The notes below the pieces were generated by a model. It did no database searches and was not told where the DNA came from. It saw only the letters and a program-made list of their open reading frames with translations. This document shows, piece after piece, positions 45,153 to 54,100 of a stretch of DNA of 64,000 nucleotides (position 1 is the stretch's first letter; every line of letters starts with the position of its first letter). The translations under genes and the position numbers were made by a program. This DNA comes from Nakamurella antarctica (GTDB taxonomy: Bacteria > Actinomycetota > Actinomycetes > Mycobacteriales > Nakamurellaceae): assembly GCF_003860405.1 (NCBI RefSeq), contig NZ_CP034170.1, positions 2,728,001 to 2,792,000 on the forward strand. The letters run 5' to 3'.

Positions 45153-45556
45153 TTCAACAACTCCAGCAACTCCGGCGGAAACTCATACATATACCGGGCA
45201 ATCTCAAACGGGGTATCACCGTGATTGTCTTTCAATTCTAAATTGGCACCCCGATCGATAAGCAGCTGAATCATCGCCCCATCCGGCCGCAGTCTCCATC
45301 TTGACACGGCCAAATGCAACAGCGGTTGCTCAATTTTATCCACCCGCGTATTCACATCAGCACCAGCATCCAGAAGAACAACAGCCGACTCAACAACACC
45401 ATCTTGAACAGCAATAGCCAAAGGCGTATAACCGTGACGCATCCGCACCTCAACATCCTCCGGATGTTCCGCCACCAGCTTCTTCAACAACTCAATATTG
45501 CCCTTGCCCGCCGCATCATGAATGCCGTTCGAGCCAAACATATTCACTTCCAACAT
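45149..45556 (-). CDS. Ankyrin-repeat immunity protein
   Basis: A 135-residue protein of about three ankyrin repeats (GIHDAAGKGNIELLKKLVAE, HGYTPLAIAVQDGVVESAVV, HGDTPFEIARYMYE). ATG at 45556 follows AAGGA. Ankyrin proteins are common immunity partners of HNH-type toxins; this one is 36 bases downstream of the GH-E toxin and is the best candidate for its cognate immunity protein. Confidence 0.78.
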   Translation of the reverse strand: MLEVNMFGSNGIHDAAGKGNIELLKKLVAEHPEDVEVRMRHGYTPLAIAVQDGVVESAVVLLDAGADVNTRVDKIEQPLLHLAVSRWRLRPDGAMIQLLIDRGANLELKDNHGDTPFEIARYMYEFPPELLELLK

Positions 45557-45592
45557 TAAAGAATCCTTACGTTAAACTATCTGCCGACATGA

Positions 45593-47191
45593 CTAGGGCG
45601 TCTCGCCCGCGTGCGATCGATTCGACGACGGCGTCTCGAGCTGATATATTTCGGGGTTATTCTGGTCCTCAATCACTCTCGCTCTATCATAGCCGCCAGC
45701 AGCGGCTTCGTCCTGATATTTCCGCCATTCGTGATCTGGTCTATGTCCGAAGTCAAACTTCCCCTTCTGAGGAAAGGTTATCCCATTGGGGTCTGGCTTA
45801 CCAGTCTTAGGATCGAACCGAATCCGCTCCCCTTTCGCATTGACTTGGGCCGGAATGATGTCGTTCGAACTCGCACAAATGAAGTCGCCGTCAGAATTTC
45901 TGCGAGCGTTCGCGTAGATGTCTCGTTCTGTTTGGACCCGCAGTGTCACGCGGTTCCTGACCGCTTCATATGTTTGCTTGATCCTAGGCGTTTTGGGATT
46001 CGGAGCGGCAGGAGAGTCCACATTCGGCTTCGGAGCCGCGGGAGGATTTGGGCTGCTCGGTGGATTCGGACCTGCGGGCGGCTTCGGGGCATTCGTCGGC
46101 TTCGGCCCAGACGTCGAGCTCGGTTTTGGAGCAGTAGGCGGCTTCATTGGCCCGGCCGGTGTCGGAACAGCGTTCTTCACATTCTTGATACCAGCCGCAG
46201 CGTCCTCCGCCGCAGCACCAGCCTTCAAACCCCTCGCAGCATCACCAAAATACTTCAACCCCTTCAACGCCACCCCAGGACCCAACTGCCACAAAGCCTC
46301 CACACCCACATCCGCCCACGACGCCTCACCCCGCACCGCCTGCACCGAATGCACCCCCAACGCAGCAGCCCCCACCACCGTCATCGCAGTCCCCACACCA
46401 GCCATCGCCGCCCCCGCCGCCGCAGCCCCAGCCGCCGCAGAAGCAACAAAACCAGAAGCAGCCCCCGCCGCCGCCCACGCCGCAGGACCAGCCACCACAA
46501 ACAACACCACCACAGCAACTACCAACAAAACAATCGTGATCACCGCCAAAACACTCGACAAATCCTCCCAAAAATGGGACCACGCCGACCTGTTCTGCAT
46601 CCCCACCTGATGAGCAGCCTCCAACGACCCCTGCACCCGATCATCAGCAGACCTACGCTCACCCCCCAACTCATGAAGACTGTCCGTCGCCGCCTGCAAC
46701 CTCGCCGCAGCCACCCGCACAGCCTCATCATGCGGATTCACCCCAGCAACAACAGGAACCGGCGCCACCAAAACACCCCCAGCCGCCGCATTCGCAACCA
46801 CAGCAGCATTCACCGCAACCACAGGATCAACCCACGCCCCCTGCGCCGAAACAGCACGCGACTTGTCTCTGTCAGCCGACGCACCAGCCGCCCGAAACCC
46901 CTCCGCACGCACAGCAATATCGGCCACCACAGCGGCATAAGTTACAAACCCATCCCCCGCAACCTGATACGAAGACCCCAACTGATCCAAATGCACCGGC
47001 AACTCCAAAATCCGCGCACGAAAAGCATCCGCCGAATCCCCACGCCACACAGCGTCAGACGCACCATCGGACAACTTCTGCAAAAGAACAGCAGCAGCCG
47101 ACGCATCAGCACCCAAATCCTGCAACTGCGTACCCAACCAATGCACGCTATTCATATCCCCAGCACCAGGATCATCAACAGACCAGCTCAC
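45593..47191 (-). CDS. Full-length T7SS toxin with GH-E (HNH/Endo VII) nuclease tip
   Basis: A 532-residue effector. Residues 1-95 form a T7SS secretion-signal domain: SWSVDDPGAGDMNSVHWLG and AVWRGDSADAFRARILELP. The GTG start at 47191 is chosen because SWSVDDP fits the family's usual start; it overlaps the upstream gene by 17 bases. A hydrophobic Ala/Val centre (about 210-285) may insert in membranes. A Pro-rich linker (PAGPMKPPTAPKPS) leads to the tip (about 410-532): ICASSNDIIPAQ, KGKFDFGHRPDHEWRKYQDE and TPSSNRSHAGETP, the GH-E pattern of HNH/Endo VII nucleases. Immunity genes follow. Confidence 0.85.
   Translation of the reverse strand: MSWSVDDPGAGDMNSVHWLGTQLQDLGADASAAAVLLQKLSDGASDAVWRGDSADAFRARILELPVHLDQLGSSYQVAGDGFVTYAAVVADIAVRAEGFRAAGASADRDKSRAVSAQGAWVDPVVAVNAAVVANAAAGGVLVAPVPVVAGVNPHDEAVRVAAARLQAATDSLHELGGERRSADDRVQGSLEAAHQVGMQNRSAWSHFWEDLSSVLAVITIVLLVVAVVVLFVVAGPAAWAAAGAASGFVASAAAGAAAAGAAMAGVGTAMTVVGAAALGVHSVQAVRGEASWADVGVEALWQLGPGVALKGLKYFGDAARGLKAGAAAEDAAAGIKNVKNAVPTPAGPMKPPTAPKPSSTSGPKPTNAPKPPAGPNPPSSPNPPAAPKPNVDSPAAPNPKTPRIKQTYEAVRNRVTLRVQTERDIYANARRNSDGDFICASSNDIIPAQVNAKGERIRFDPKTGKPDPNGITFPQKGKFDFGHRPDHEWRKYQDEAAAGGYDRARVIEDQNNPEIYQLETPSSNRSHAGETP
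46192..47076 (-). repeat. Toxin core repeat, copy 3 (in the intact toxin)
   Basis: The likely donor copy of the shared core. It leaves the common sequence at 46192, where the GH-E linker begins, and continues past 47076 into an intact secretion-signal domain that the other copies lack. Confidence 0.9.
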
Positions 47192-47792
47192 CCCACACCC
47201 CCACCCGATCAGAACCTGCCACACCGAAACGAAACGACTCAACAATCGCATCGAACAACGACCCAAACTGCTCCCGCAACTCCAACACAGGCGAAGCCGC
47301 CGTCACTACCACCAGCCCTCCACGCTCTGGAACAGCAAAAAAGTACTGCCACACGGCAGACTTCGCCGCAGCCCCACCCAACGCCGGATCAGCAATCACA
47401 TCGACAAACGACGAACGCACCACCGGCCCGACACGATGCTCCACTGTCTCCACCAACGCTCCCTTACGACGTTGTAGATGCTCAGCGAGCACCTCGCGCT
47501 CCGACCCACGGACCGACTGCACAGACGCGGTCAACGACGCAGCTAACGGCAGGACATCATCCACCCACGTCGAAAGAACCGCACAAAAAGAGAGATTCGC
47601 TGCTCTCGCGCGGCGCATGGCCGACCGAACCTGCGACTCCACCCGCCCACGATGCGCAGCGACCCCGGGGTCGCGAAGCACAGCTTCATCTACTAAACGC
47701 TGCACCTGAGCAGGCACCCGATCCGACTTCATATCAAGGACAAACCAATCCGGCGGCAGACGCAAACTAAACTCAACACCCTGCGCCACCAC
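47175..47792 (-). CDS. Toxin partner protein in T7SS operon
   Basis: A 205-residue soluble protein (FSLRLPPDWFVLDM, a helical middle of about 80 residues, then a beta-rich VWQYFFAVPERGGLVVVTAA and a LFDAIVESFRFG end). GTG start at 47792 overlaps the upstream stop by one base (TAGTG). No family recognised with certainty; its place between WXG100 and toxin genes suggests a targeting or chaperone role comparable to EspG, which is only a positional inference. Confidence 0.6.
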   Translation of the reverse strand: MVAQGVEFSLRLPPDWFVLDMKSDRVPAQVQRLVDEAVLRDPGVAAHRGRVESQVRSAMRRARAANLSFCAVLSTWVDDVLPLAASLTASVQSVRGSEREVLAEHLQRRKGALVETVEHRVGPVVRSSFVDVIADPALGGAAAKSAVWQYFFAVPERGGLVVVTAASPVLELREQFGSLFDAIVESFRFGVAGSDRVGVWGELVC

Positions 47793-48118
47793 TAGACCTC
47801 TCCCCCAGGCCTATCCGCAGTTGTCACAGACCCCTGAGACCAAGCCGCCTCCAGCTGCGCCTCAGTGTTCGCATAGTCCTCCTTCACACCAACGATTGCC
47901 CCGTAGAGGGAGCCGATCTCCTCCACCATCGTCTTCCGGCCATCTTCCCAACCCGAGCAAAAACTCATCAGGGAGTCAGCTACCGCCGAAGAACCCAACG
48001 CCTCCGTGAAACTGGAAAACCCAGTCTCAGCATCGCCCAACTGCGCCTGAACCAAAGACAACTGGCCAGCAAGCACATCTAGCGCGCCCAAATCCGCAAA
48101 GAATTCAGCCATCGCCAC
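47792..48118 (-). CDS. WXG100-like partner protein
   Basis: A 108-residue helical-hairpin protein. LDVLAGQLSLVQAQLGDAE and a second long helix flank SFCSGWEDGRKTM, in the position of the WXG turn. It has no classic W-x-G but the size, hairpin and operon fit ESAT-6-like proteins. Probably co-secreted or a helper of the toxin; last of the WXG-type pair before the toxin module. Confidence 0.65.
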   Translation of the reverse strand: MAMAEFFADLGALDVLAGQLSLVQAQLGDAETGFSSFTEALGSSAVADSLMSFCSGWEDGRKTMVEEIGSLYGAIVGVKEDYANTEAQLEAAWSQGSVTTADRPGGEV

Positions 48119-48150
48119 CCCCTGTAATCACTTGTACTAATTGAGAAAGG

Positions 48151-48183
48151 CCGGCCTGTCGGCATGCTTTACCGACAGGCCGG
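48151..48183 (-). terminator. Hairpin between the two WXG100-type genes
   Basis: CCGGCCTGTCGG at 48151-48162 pairs with CCGACAGGCCGG at 48172-48183 (12 base pairs, 9-base loop). It lies between the WXG100 gene and the toxin module. On the minus strand it is followed by CTTTCTCAATT, so it could act as a partial terminator that favours WXG100 expression over the toxin. Confidence 0.6.
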
Positions 48184-48222
48184 ACGCCATTCGAGTTAAG
48201 AGAAGATCCCAGCCTGCAAGGA

Positions 48223-48516
48223 TCAACCGCGAAGCTGCGACGCCAACGAATCCTCAGTGTCCTGGTAGGCCTTGGCAGCCGCCTTCAGTTGAGCAGCAAT
48301 ACCGTCTAACGCAACCTTCAACTGGTCTGCCGACCTGTTCCACTCTTCGTAGAGCTCTTTGAAAGACAATGATGCGGCGCCCGCCCAACCCTCGTTCACC
48401 AAACCGTCGACGTGTCCCCTCGCGCTGGAAAGCTGCGTGGAGATATCCCCGGACGTGGCTGTGAGCTGCGTGGAAACCGCGTCAAGCTCGGTAGACGTCA
48501 CCTTAATCATGCTCAT
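48223..48516 (-). CDS. WXG100-family (ESAT-6-like) protein
   Basis: A 97-residue protein with the classic layout: helix 1 (STELDAVSTQLTATSGDIST), the W-x-G turn in NEGWAGAASLSF, helix 2 ending AAAKAYQDTEDSLASQLRG with a Y-x3-D/E secretion motif (YQDTE). ATG at 48516 has GGGAGGG 8 bases upstream. T7SS substrate and likely core component of the locus. Confidence 0.9.
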   Translation of the reverse strand: MSMIKVTSTELDAVSTQLTATSGDISTQLSSARGHVDGLVNEGWAGAASLSFKELYEEWNRSADQLKVALDGIAAQLKAAAKAYQDTEDSLASQLRG

Positions 48517-48620
48517 ACGAATGCCCTCCCAATATGTCTCGCCGGATAGCCCAGTCGAGTTAAACGAACAGTAGCACCATAAAATGTGTAGGCCAAAGGT
48601 GTCGAACAAACCTATTTCGA

Positions 48621-49610
48621 TCAGCCGGTGGCGGGAGCAGGCTGCCCCTCAGTGACATTAAATGTGGAGTCTATTTTCGGCGGGACTACTTCTACGTTCC
48701 AATCCTTCATCGTGAAATCCACCGAGCCCGTCGAGTCTGCAATCCGAACACGGAGAGGCCAGGGAACACCCCGAGAAGCCACGACCGCTGTACCCACCAA
48801 CAAGTTGTTCTCGGTAAGAAGCACCTGAACGCCAGTCCCTTCCGAAACCGTTGTTATCGAGCCGGTTGTGTAGGCCACTGACGGATCGGGGTTTTTCAGG
48901 ACCAAGCCGATAAGTCCAACCGGACTGGTCAAAGTTATGAAGTCTTTCGCGCGTTGATCACTCACTTTGAGATGCAGCCAAGATGTGACCATCCGGGGTA
49001 AAAGTAATCGTTGAGCAAATTCGTCGTTCGCCTTGAGGTAGACGTCTTCACCCTTTCGCACCACCGACGCAGAAAGGTTGCCGATTATCAGTTCCGCAAC
49101 GTAGGAATCGTCGGTCCCGCGGCTGTCGATGCTAATGGAATTGAGGGGGACCACCTGCGGCGGGTCTGTGACTGCTGAAACAAGGGCCGAGGGGGTCGTT
49201 ACGGAACCGGAAACACTCGAAGCCACTGAATCTTCCGAACTGCCCAGCGTGCGGGCGAACGCCTCGATAGAAGCTGTATATGTGCCGCTCACATGGACTG
49301 ACTTGGCTGCAGCTGCTGCGTCAAACGCCGCAGCCATCACGGCGGGGCCATCTTTGAGCTCGATGCCATTGCTGGGTTCATCGCTCGTCGAAGCGACTGT
49401 AGCGATGGGCAGCGCGCTCGCCGAAGGCACCTCAGCTCCCGAAGCGCTGTTAGTAGCCGCTGTTGATTCGGTCGCGGTGATGGTCACCGGCGCGACTTCA
49501 GCACCGGTGCACGCGCTGATCGAAGCCGCGATGACAAGTAGGCACACTGCGGTGCCTGTCTTCTTCAAAGTGATATTTTTGAACGACATTGTGTGATGGC
49601 TTTCTTTCAT
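48621..49610 (-). CDS. T7SS-locus lipoprotein
   Basis: About 329 residues. N-terminal lipoprotein signal with lipobox ISAC, a Ser/Thr/Ala/Val-rich linker, then a beta-rich domain (SVHVSGTYTASIEAF, YVAELIIGNLSASVVRKGED, VYLKANDEFAQRLL) reminiscent of LppX/LprG-like lipoproteins. ATG at 49610 overlaps the kinase stop (ATGA); an in-frame ATG at 49589 is an alternative. It may be the exterior part of the secretion machine or bind lipid at the membrane. Confidence 0.65.
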   Translation of the reverse strand: MKESHHTMSFKNITLKKTGTAVCLLVIAASISACTGAEVAPVTITATESTAATNSASGAEVPSASALPIATVASTSDEPSNGIELKDGPAVMAAAFDAAAAAKSVHVSGTYTASIEAFARTLGSSEDSVASSVSGSVTTPSALVSAVTDPPQVVPLNSISIDSRGTDDSYVAELIIGNLSASVVRKGEDVYLKANDEFAQRLLLPRMVTSWLHLKVSDQRAKDFITLTSPVGLIGLVLKNPDPSVAYTTGSITTVSEGTGVQVLLTENNLLVGTAVVASRGVPWPLRVRIADSTGSVDFTMKDWNVEVVPPKIDSTFNVTEGQPAPATG

Positions 49611-51169
49611 GACAGTCGGATGGCTTCGAATGTGGCCGCGCCTGAGCAAGCAACAGACCCGCCAGCCGCACTAATCTCCGCAGTGTTCTGAGGAATGGGA
49701 GCTGTGACAGGTGTTGTGGCTGGACGCACCAAGAAACAGGCGTCCGCGCTGGTAACGCTACTGGGAACAAATGCCAGTCGTCCCCGCACGTACAGCGTTG
49801 CATCCTTTGGCCCCGACTCCACGGACAGCAAGATCAGTGTGTAAGGGAGGTCTGGTCCATCCCAAGACAATTGCGTGTTCCCGTTGCCCGGAGTGATTCT
49901 CAAGGCGCTGAGCTGTTCGGCAACTTGAGCACTCGAACTCTGCGAGGGGCCGACGCTCGCAGAGTTAGCCGAAGGAGCAGCTTCGTCCACACCTGAGTCG
50001 CCAGAGCGGGCGAGCAACACGAATGCCAGAACTGCCATAGCAGCACCCGCAGCGACTGAAGAGATGAGTACCGGCGACCGCCACAGGGATCGATGCTTCG
50101 TGACCTGCTCCGGCTCAGGTGCCAGCGGAGGCAAAAGTGGAGGGCGGTCCAATGTAGGGGCATCCAGTGCTATCAAGCCCCAAGGGGAAATCGCGCTTAG
50201 GTCCGGTGTCGGCTCCGACCTCGTTGACGCCCCCGCGGCCATTTGCACGTGACTGCCGGGACGGGGTCGTTGAGCACTCGGCGCTCGTGCAGGCGCCTCA
50301 GGGGGTCCATCAATAACGACTAACGCGTCAGTACTGCCTGTTTCGGGCCGATCGAGGGGCACCGATGAGGGATGAGGTGGCAGCCGGGTCTCTGTATCTG
50401 GCTCTTGTTGTTCCCCAGCCGGGTTTGGGAATGCATCGAGGAGGTGGCGGGGCGAGATACGGCGACCCAACATTGGCGGGGACAGCGCCGCCAACAACTC
50501 GGTTTTCAACTGGGGATGAGCGGCTAGTAAGTCCTCGTCTAACGTGCTCGCCATCCATTCGGTATTACCTATCAAAGTCGTCACGATGGTTGCCGCGAGG
50601 CTATAGGTGTCTGTGGCAACGGTGATGAGGCCACCCTGATGGATCTCCGGAGCGGTAAAACCCGCCGTCGCCCGAGCCGAAACCTCACCAAGACGGCCCA
50701 CGTCACCAAGATCAGCAACCTGCAGGCAGGCGTCGTTCACCACAAGATTCGCCGGCTTCAGGTCAACGAACGCCCACCCGACTCCATGCAACGTTTCCAT
50801 CACTTCTACGATCGGAGCAAAGAGCGAAAAAAGCTCGTCAAGTCTGACCGGACGCTCATTCAGTCGGTCCAACAGAGTCTGCGGCTGATAGTCCCGAACC
50901 AAATACTTCACGTCTGAGTAACTGCCATGGCTGACCAACCTCACCACACCCGGAAGTCCCGTTAGTCGCTGATGGGCAGCGACTTCCTGGTCGATGAATT
51001 GAGCAAATCCACACTTGACTACCACAGACGTCTGATCGTCTCGGGTAACGGCGAAGACAGATCCGCGATTCGACTTGCCCAACAGCACAGCTCCTTGAGC
51101 GGTCGGCACTGCAGCCGCTATAAGCTTTTCAACCACCACATCCGGGTAACTGACGCTGAAGTCCGTCAC
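49607..51169 (-). CDS. Membrane Ser/Thr-kinase-like protein (EssB/YukC-like position)
   Basis: A 520-residue protein. Residues 20-260 are a protein kinase fold: SVVVK (ATP lysine), helix-C glutamate in DQEVAAHQRL, catalytic loop FVDLKPANLVV in which HRD has become FVD but D, K and N are kept, DLG for DFG, and APEIHQGG. A Pro-rich linker, one transmembrane helix (about 365-387) and an external domain with NTQLSWDGPDLPYTLILL, fibronectin-III-like, follow. In T7SSb, YukC/EssB has a pseudokinase, one helix and an outside domain; this may be its counterpart. Overlaps EssC and lipoprotein genes by 4 bases each. Confidence 0.75.
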   Translation of the reverse strand: MTDFSVSYPDVVVEKLIAAAVPTAQGAVLLGKSNRGSVFAVTRDDQTSVVVKCGFAQFIDQEVAAHQRLTGLPGVVRLVSHGSYSDVKYLVRDYQPQTLLDRLNERPVRLDELFSLFAPIVEVMETLHGVGWAFVDLKPANLVVNDACLQVADLGDVGRLGEVSARATAGFTAPEIHQGGLITVATDTYSLAATIVTTLIGNTEWMASTLDEDLLAAHPQLKTELLAALSPPMLGRRISPRHLLDAFPNPAGEQQEPDTETRLPPHPSSVPLDRPETGSTDALVVIDGPPEAPARAPSAQRPRPGSHVQMAAGASTRSEPTPDLSAISPWGLIALDAPTLDRPPLLPPLAPEPEQVTKHRSLWRSPVLISSVAAGAAMAVLAFVLLARSGDSGVDEAAPSANSASVGPSQSSSAQVAEQLSALRITPGNGNTQLSWDGPDLPYTLILLSVESGPKDATLYVRGRLAFVPSSVTSADACFLVRPATTPVTAPIPQNTAEISAAGGSVACSGAATFEAIRLS

Positions 51170-54100
51170 GTCGCACTCCGCGGGAGAGCCATCTGCGCCA
51201 AAACCAACCCAGCCCCCTCTTGGAGGTACGCGCGGCCGGGGGCCTGCCTTCCGATCTGGTTTCGCGGAACAACACCACCAATCAAGTCCGCCACCAGCGT
51301 ATTGGCTGGCGAGAGAATTACCCCACGCTTGTGCCGTTTGGCCTCTACAGCAATCCCGCGCAGCATGCTTCCCAGATCCTCTGCCACTGCCGCTACGACC
51401 AAGCCAAACGATCCCAGATGGCGCCCTTTGATGAGCTCTATCAGGGCCGCATCGACTTCAGTGCCGTGCACCATCTCAGCGTCGTCGACGAGCGCCACGA
51501 ACCGATCGGCGTGCTCGCCAGCCATCGCGCCGATACTGCTGCCGGACACCGCGGACAAATCGGTGAGGACCGTAATGCCGGCTCCCTTCGCCCATCTTGT
51601 AAGCGGAGACTCCTTGACTGCGATAACCACCATCGGCCACCCAGCAGCACGTAGACAGGACCCGATCGAAGCTAAGCCCGTACTCCGGCCGGATTGCCGC
51701 ATCCCCGCCACGAAAAAACTTGGGGTATCGGCGAAACTAGCCCGGTACTGCGAAAGTTCATCGCCTCCCACCCCGACAACAAACCCATCGGCAGGTCCAT
51801 AAGCGATCGGTAAAGATTCCGCTTCTTCCACCGAAATTTCGTCCGGCAGCACGTCCAACCGGAAGGGCTTTCCCGCGACTTCGGCAAGATCTCCAGCTTG
51901 TGCGACCGCAGCCACGGCTGCTCGAACAGCGGCTGTCTGTCCAGGCCCTGTCAGGTCATCGCTCATAGAAGCGAATTGCACCTCGCTGACGGGGTCGCCG
52001 AAGTAGGCTCGGCCCACAGGGATAGTTTCCGGAAGAGCTGACGGCTTGATGTTGACCGCTCGGTAATCCTCTCGATCTGCGAGTCGCAGCACATATTTAT
52101 TTTCGATCAACGCAGCCATCCGGTCATTCAGCAGACTCCGGTCGCCCGTCACAATTACGCGAACGCCGACGCTCGCCCCCTCACGCAACAGCTTGCTCAC
52201 GAGGTCGCGCCTTTCCATCAGCATGTCGCTCGTACTACTGGAAACGAGCCCCTCCCACTTGTCAATCAGCAGCACGAGATACGGCAGAGCTTGGCCAACC
52301 GCTGCGACTGCGCGTTGTTCATTAATGTCGCTGAAACCGCCGCGGCGTAGGGTCTGCTGCCGCTGACCGACCTGAGCATGAAGCTTCTTGAGTAAACGAT
52401 CGACTCGATCGATTTCAGTTCCAGCCACCACTGCGCCAGTGTGGGGAAACCCATCGAGTGGCATGAGTCCACCGCCAAAGTCGATGACGTACAGATGCAA
52501 ATCCCGAGGAGAGTACGACTGCGCGAGTCCCACTGCAACTGTTCGCAGCACGACCGTGCGCCCAGATCGCGGTGAACCAGCGATCAGCAGGTGCGACCCG
52601 GCTTCAACGTCAAAACGCAAAGCTCTTTGCGCCTGCTCAGCGGGGACATCAAGCAGCCCCATAATTACGCCCGCAGGTAGCTCCCCTACCACGCCCAGAG
52701 CCTCGCTTGCTGCTATTTGCCGAACGGTTAATAACGTCGGTAGGGCCGGAAGCCATGGGCTTGGATTCCGCCTGATTTTCAGTTGTTCACATGCCAAGCC
52801 AATAAGGTCAACAACACCTTGCAGGTCGGTTTCCGCCTTCGAATCCGAAGCTGCCGAAGGGCGCTCGAAGGTCACGGGCATCCCGAGCTCGTGCCAGCCC
52901 ACGCGTCTCACAACCGGAGGTTGAACGACTTCGACATGGGCTCCGCGACGACGACCAGCAACTCGGGCTGTTTGGAACGATGCCAAGGAAATGTTTCCCC
53001 CCTTTTTGGCGTAGCCGCGCCCTGGTGTCGAAGGAGAGATGAATGCAGCATCAGCAGCGCCCAATACTTCGGTGGAGTTTTCCTTGTCCGCCATCCGAAG
53101 CGCTACCCGCAAACTGACATTCGATTGCATTTCGGCGGTGATCACGCCAGCCGGGCGCTGTGTTGCCAAAATCAGATGGACGCCCAGTGAACGACCAACT
53201 CGCGCGATTCGGACCAGCCCTTTGACGAAGTTCGGCAGCTCATGGACGAGCTCAGCAAATTCGTCAATGACAATAACGAGTCTGGCCAAGCCTCGGCTAG
53301 CGGCTGCGGCTGAGTCCCGGTCCCAAGCACCATCGACGTCTGGGACGCCGATGTCCTTCAGTGCCTGTTCCCGCCGCTTCAGCTCGGCATCGAGTGAGAT
53401 CAGAGCCCGTTCAGTCTCACGATTGTCTAAATTAGTGACCATCCCGACCGTGTGCGGCAGGCGTGCACAGTCCGCGAACGCTGACGCACCCTTGTAATCG
53501 ACCAGCACAAAGTTCAAAGCGTCCGGCCGATTGGCCAGTGCTAAACCCGCCACCCATGTTTGTAAGAACTCCGATTTACCTGCCCCTGTCGTTCCCGAAA
53601 CCAATGCGTGGGGTCCGTCAAGTTTTAGGTCCAGAGAGAGCGCCCCGTCAACGCCCACCCCGATAGTCGCCCTCGTCGTGCGACCAGAAAGGCTCCATTG
53701 GGCAGCGAGCCGACCAGGGTCATCGAAGTCGATGTCCAACAAATCAACGAAGCGGACTGAACTTGGCAGGGCCCCCACATCTCCGTCCCCGCCAACATGA
53801 CGCAATGGGGTCATACAGCGGCTGGCGTTCTCGGCCGATGTCGGATCAACACCCTCAAGCAGGACCCCAGCGATCGGAAGCTCACCTGCAACTTCGAGCC
53901 GGGCGACTCCTACATCGGCCGGGTCAGCGGAGAGTTCGGCATTGGCTTCCTCTGGAAGCCGAGCCCGTTCTTCGTCCAATGCGATGACATACACGCCGAC
54001 CGCTGGGCCTTCACTAAGAACCTGAACCATGCCCGGAAGGGTGCGATAGCGCCTGGCGCCATCAATAAGAACCACCACTTCGCGGCTAAAGAGGACGCTG

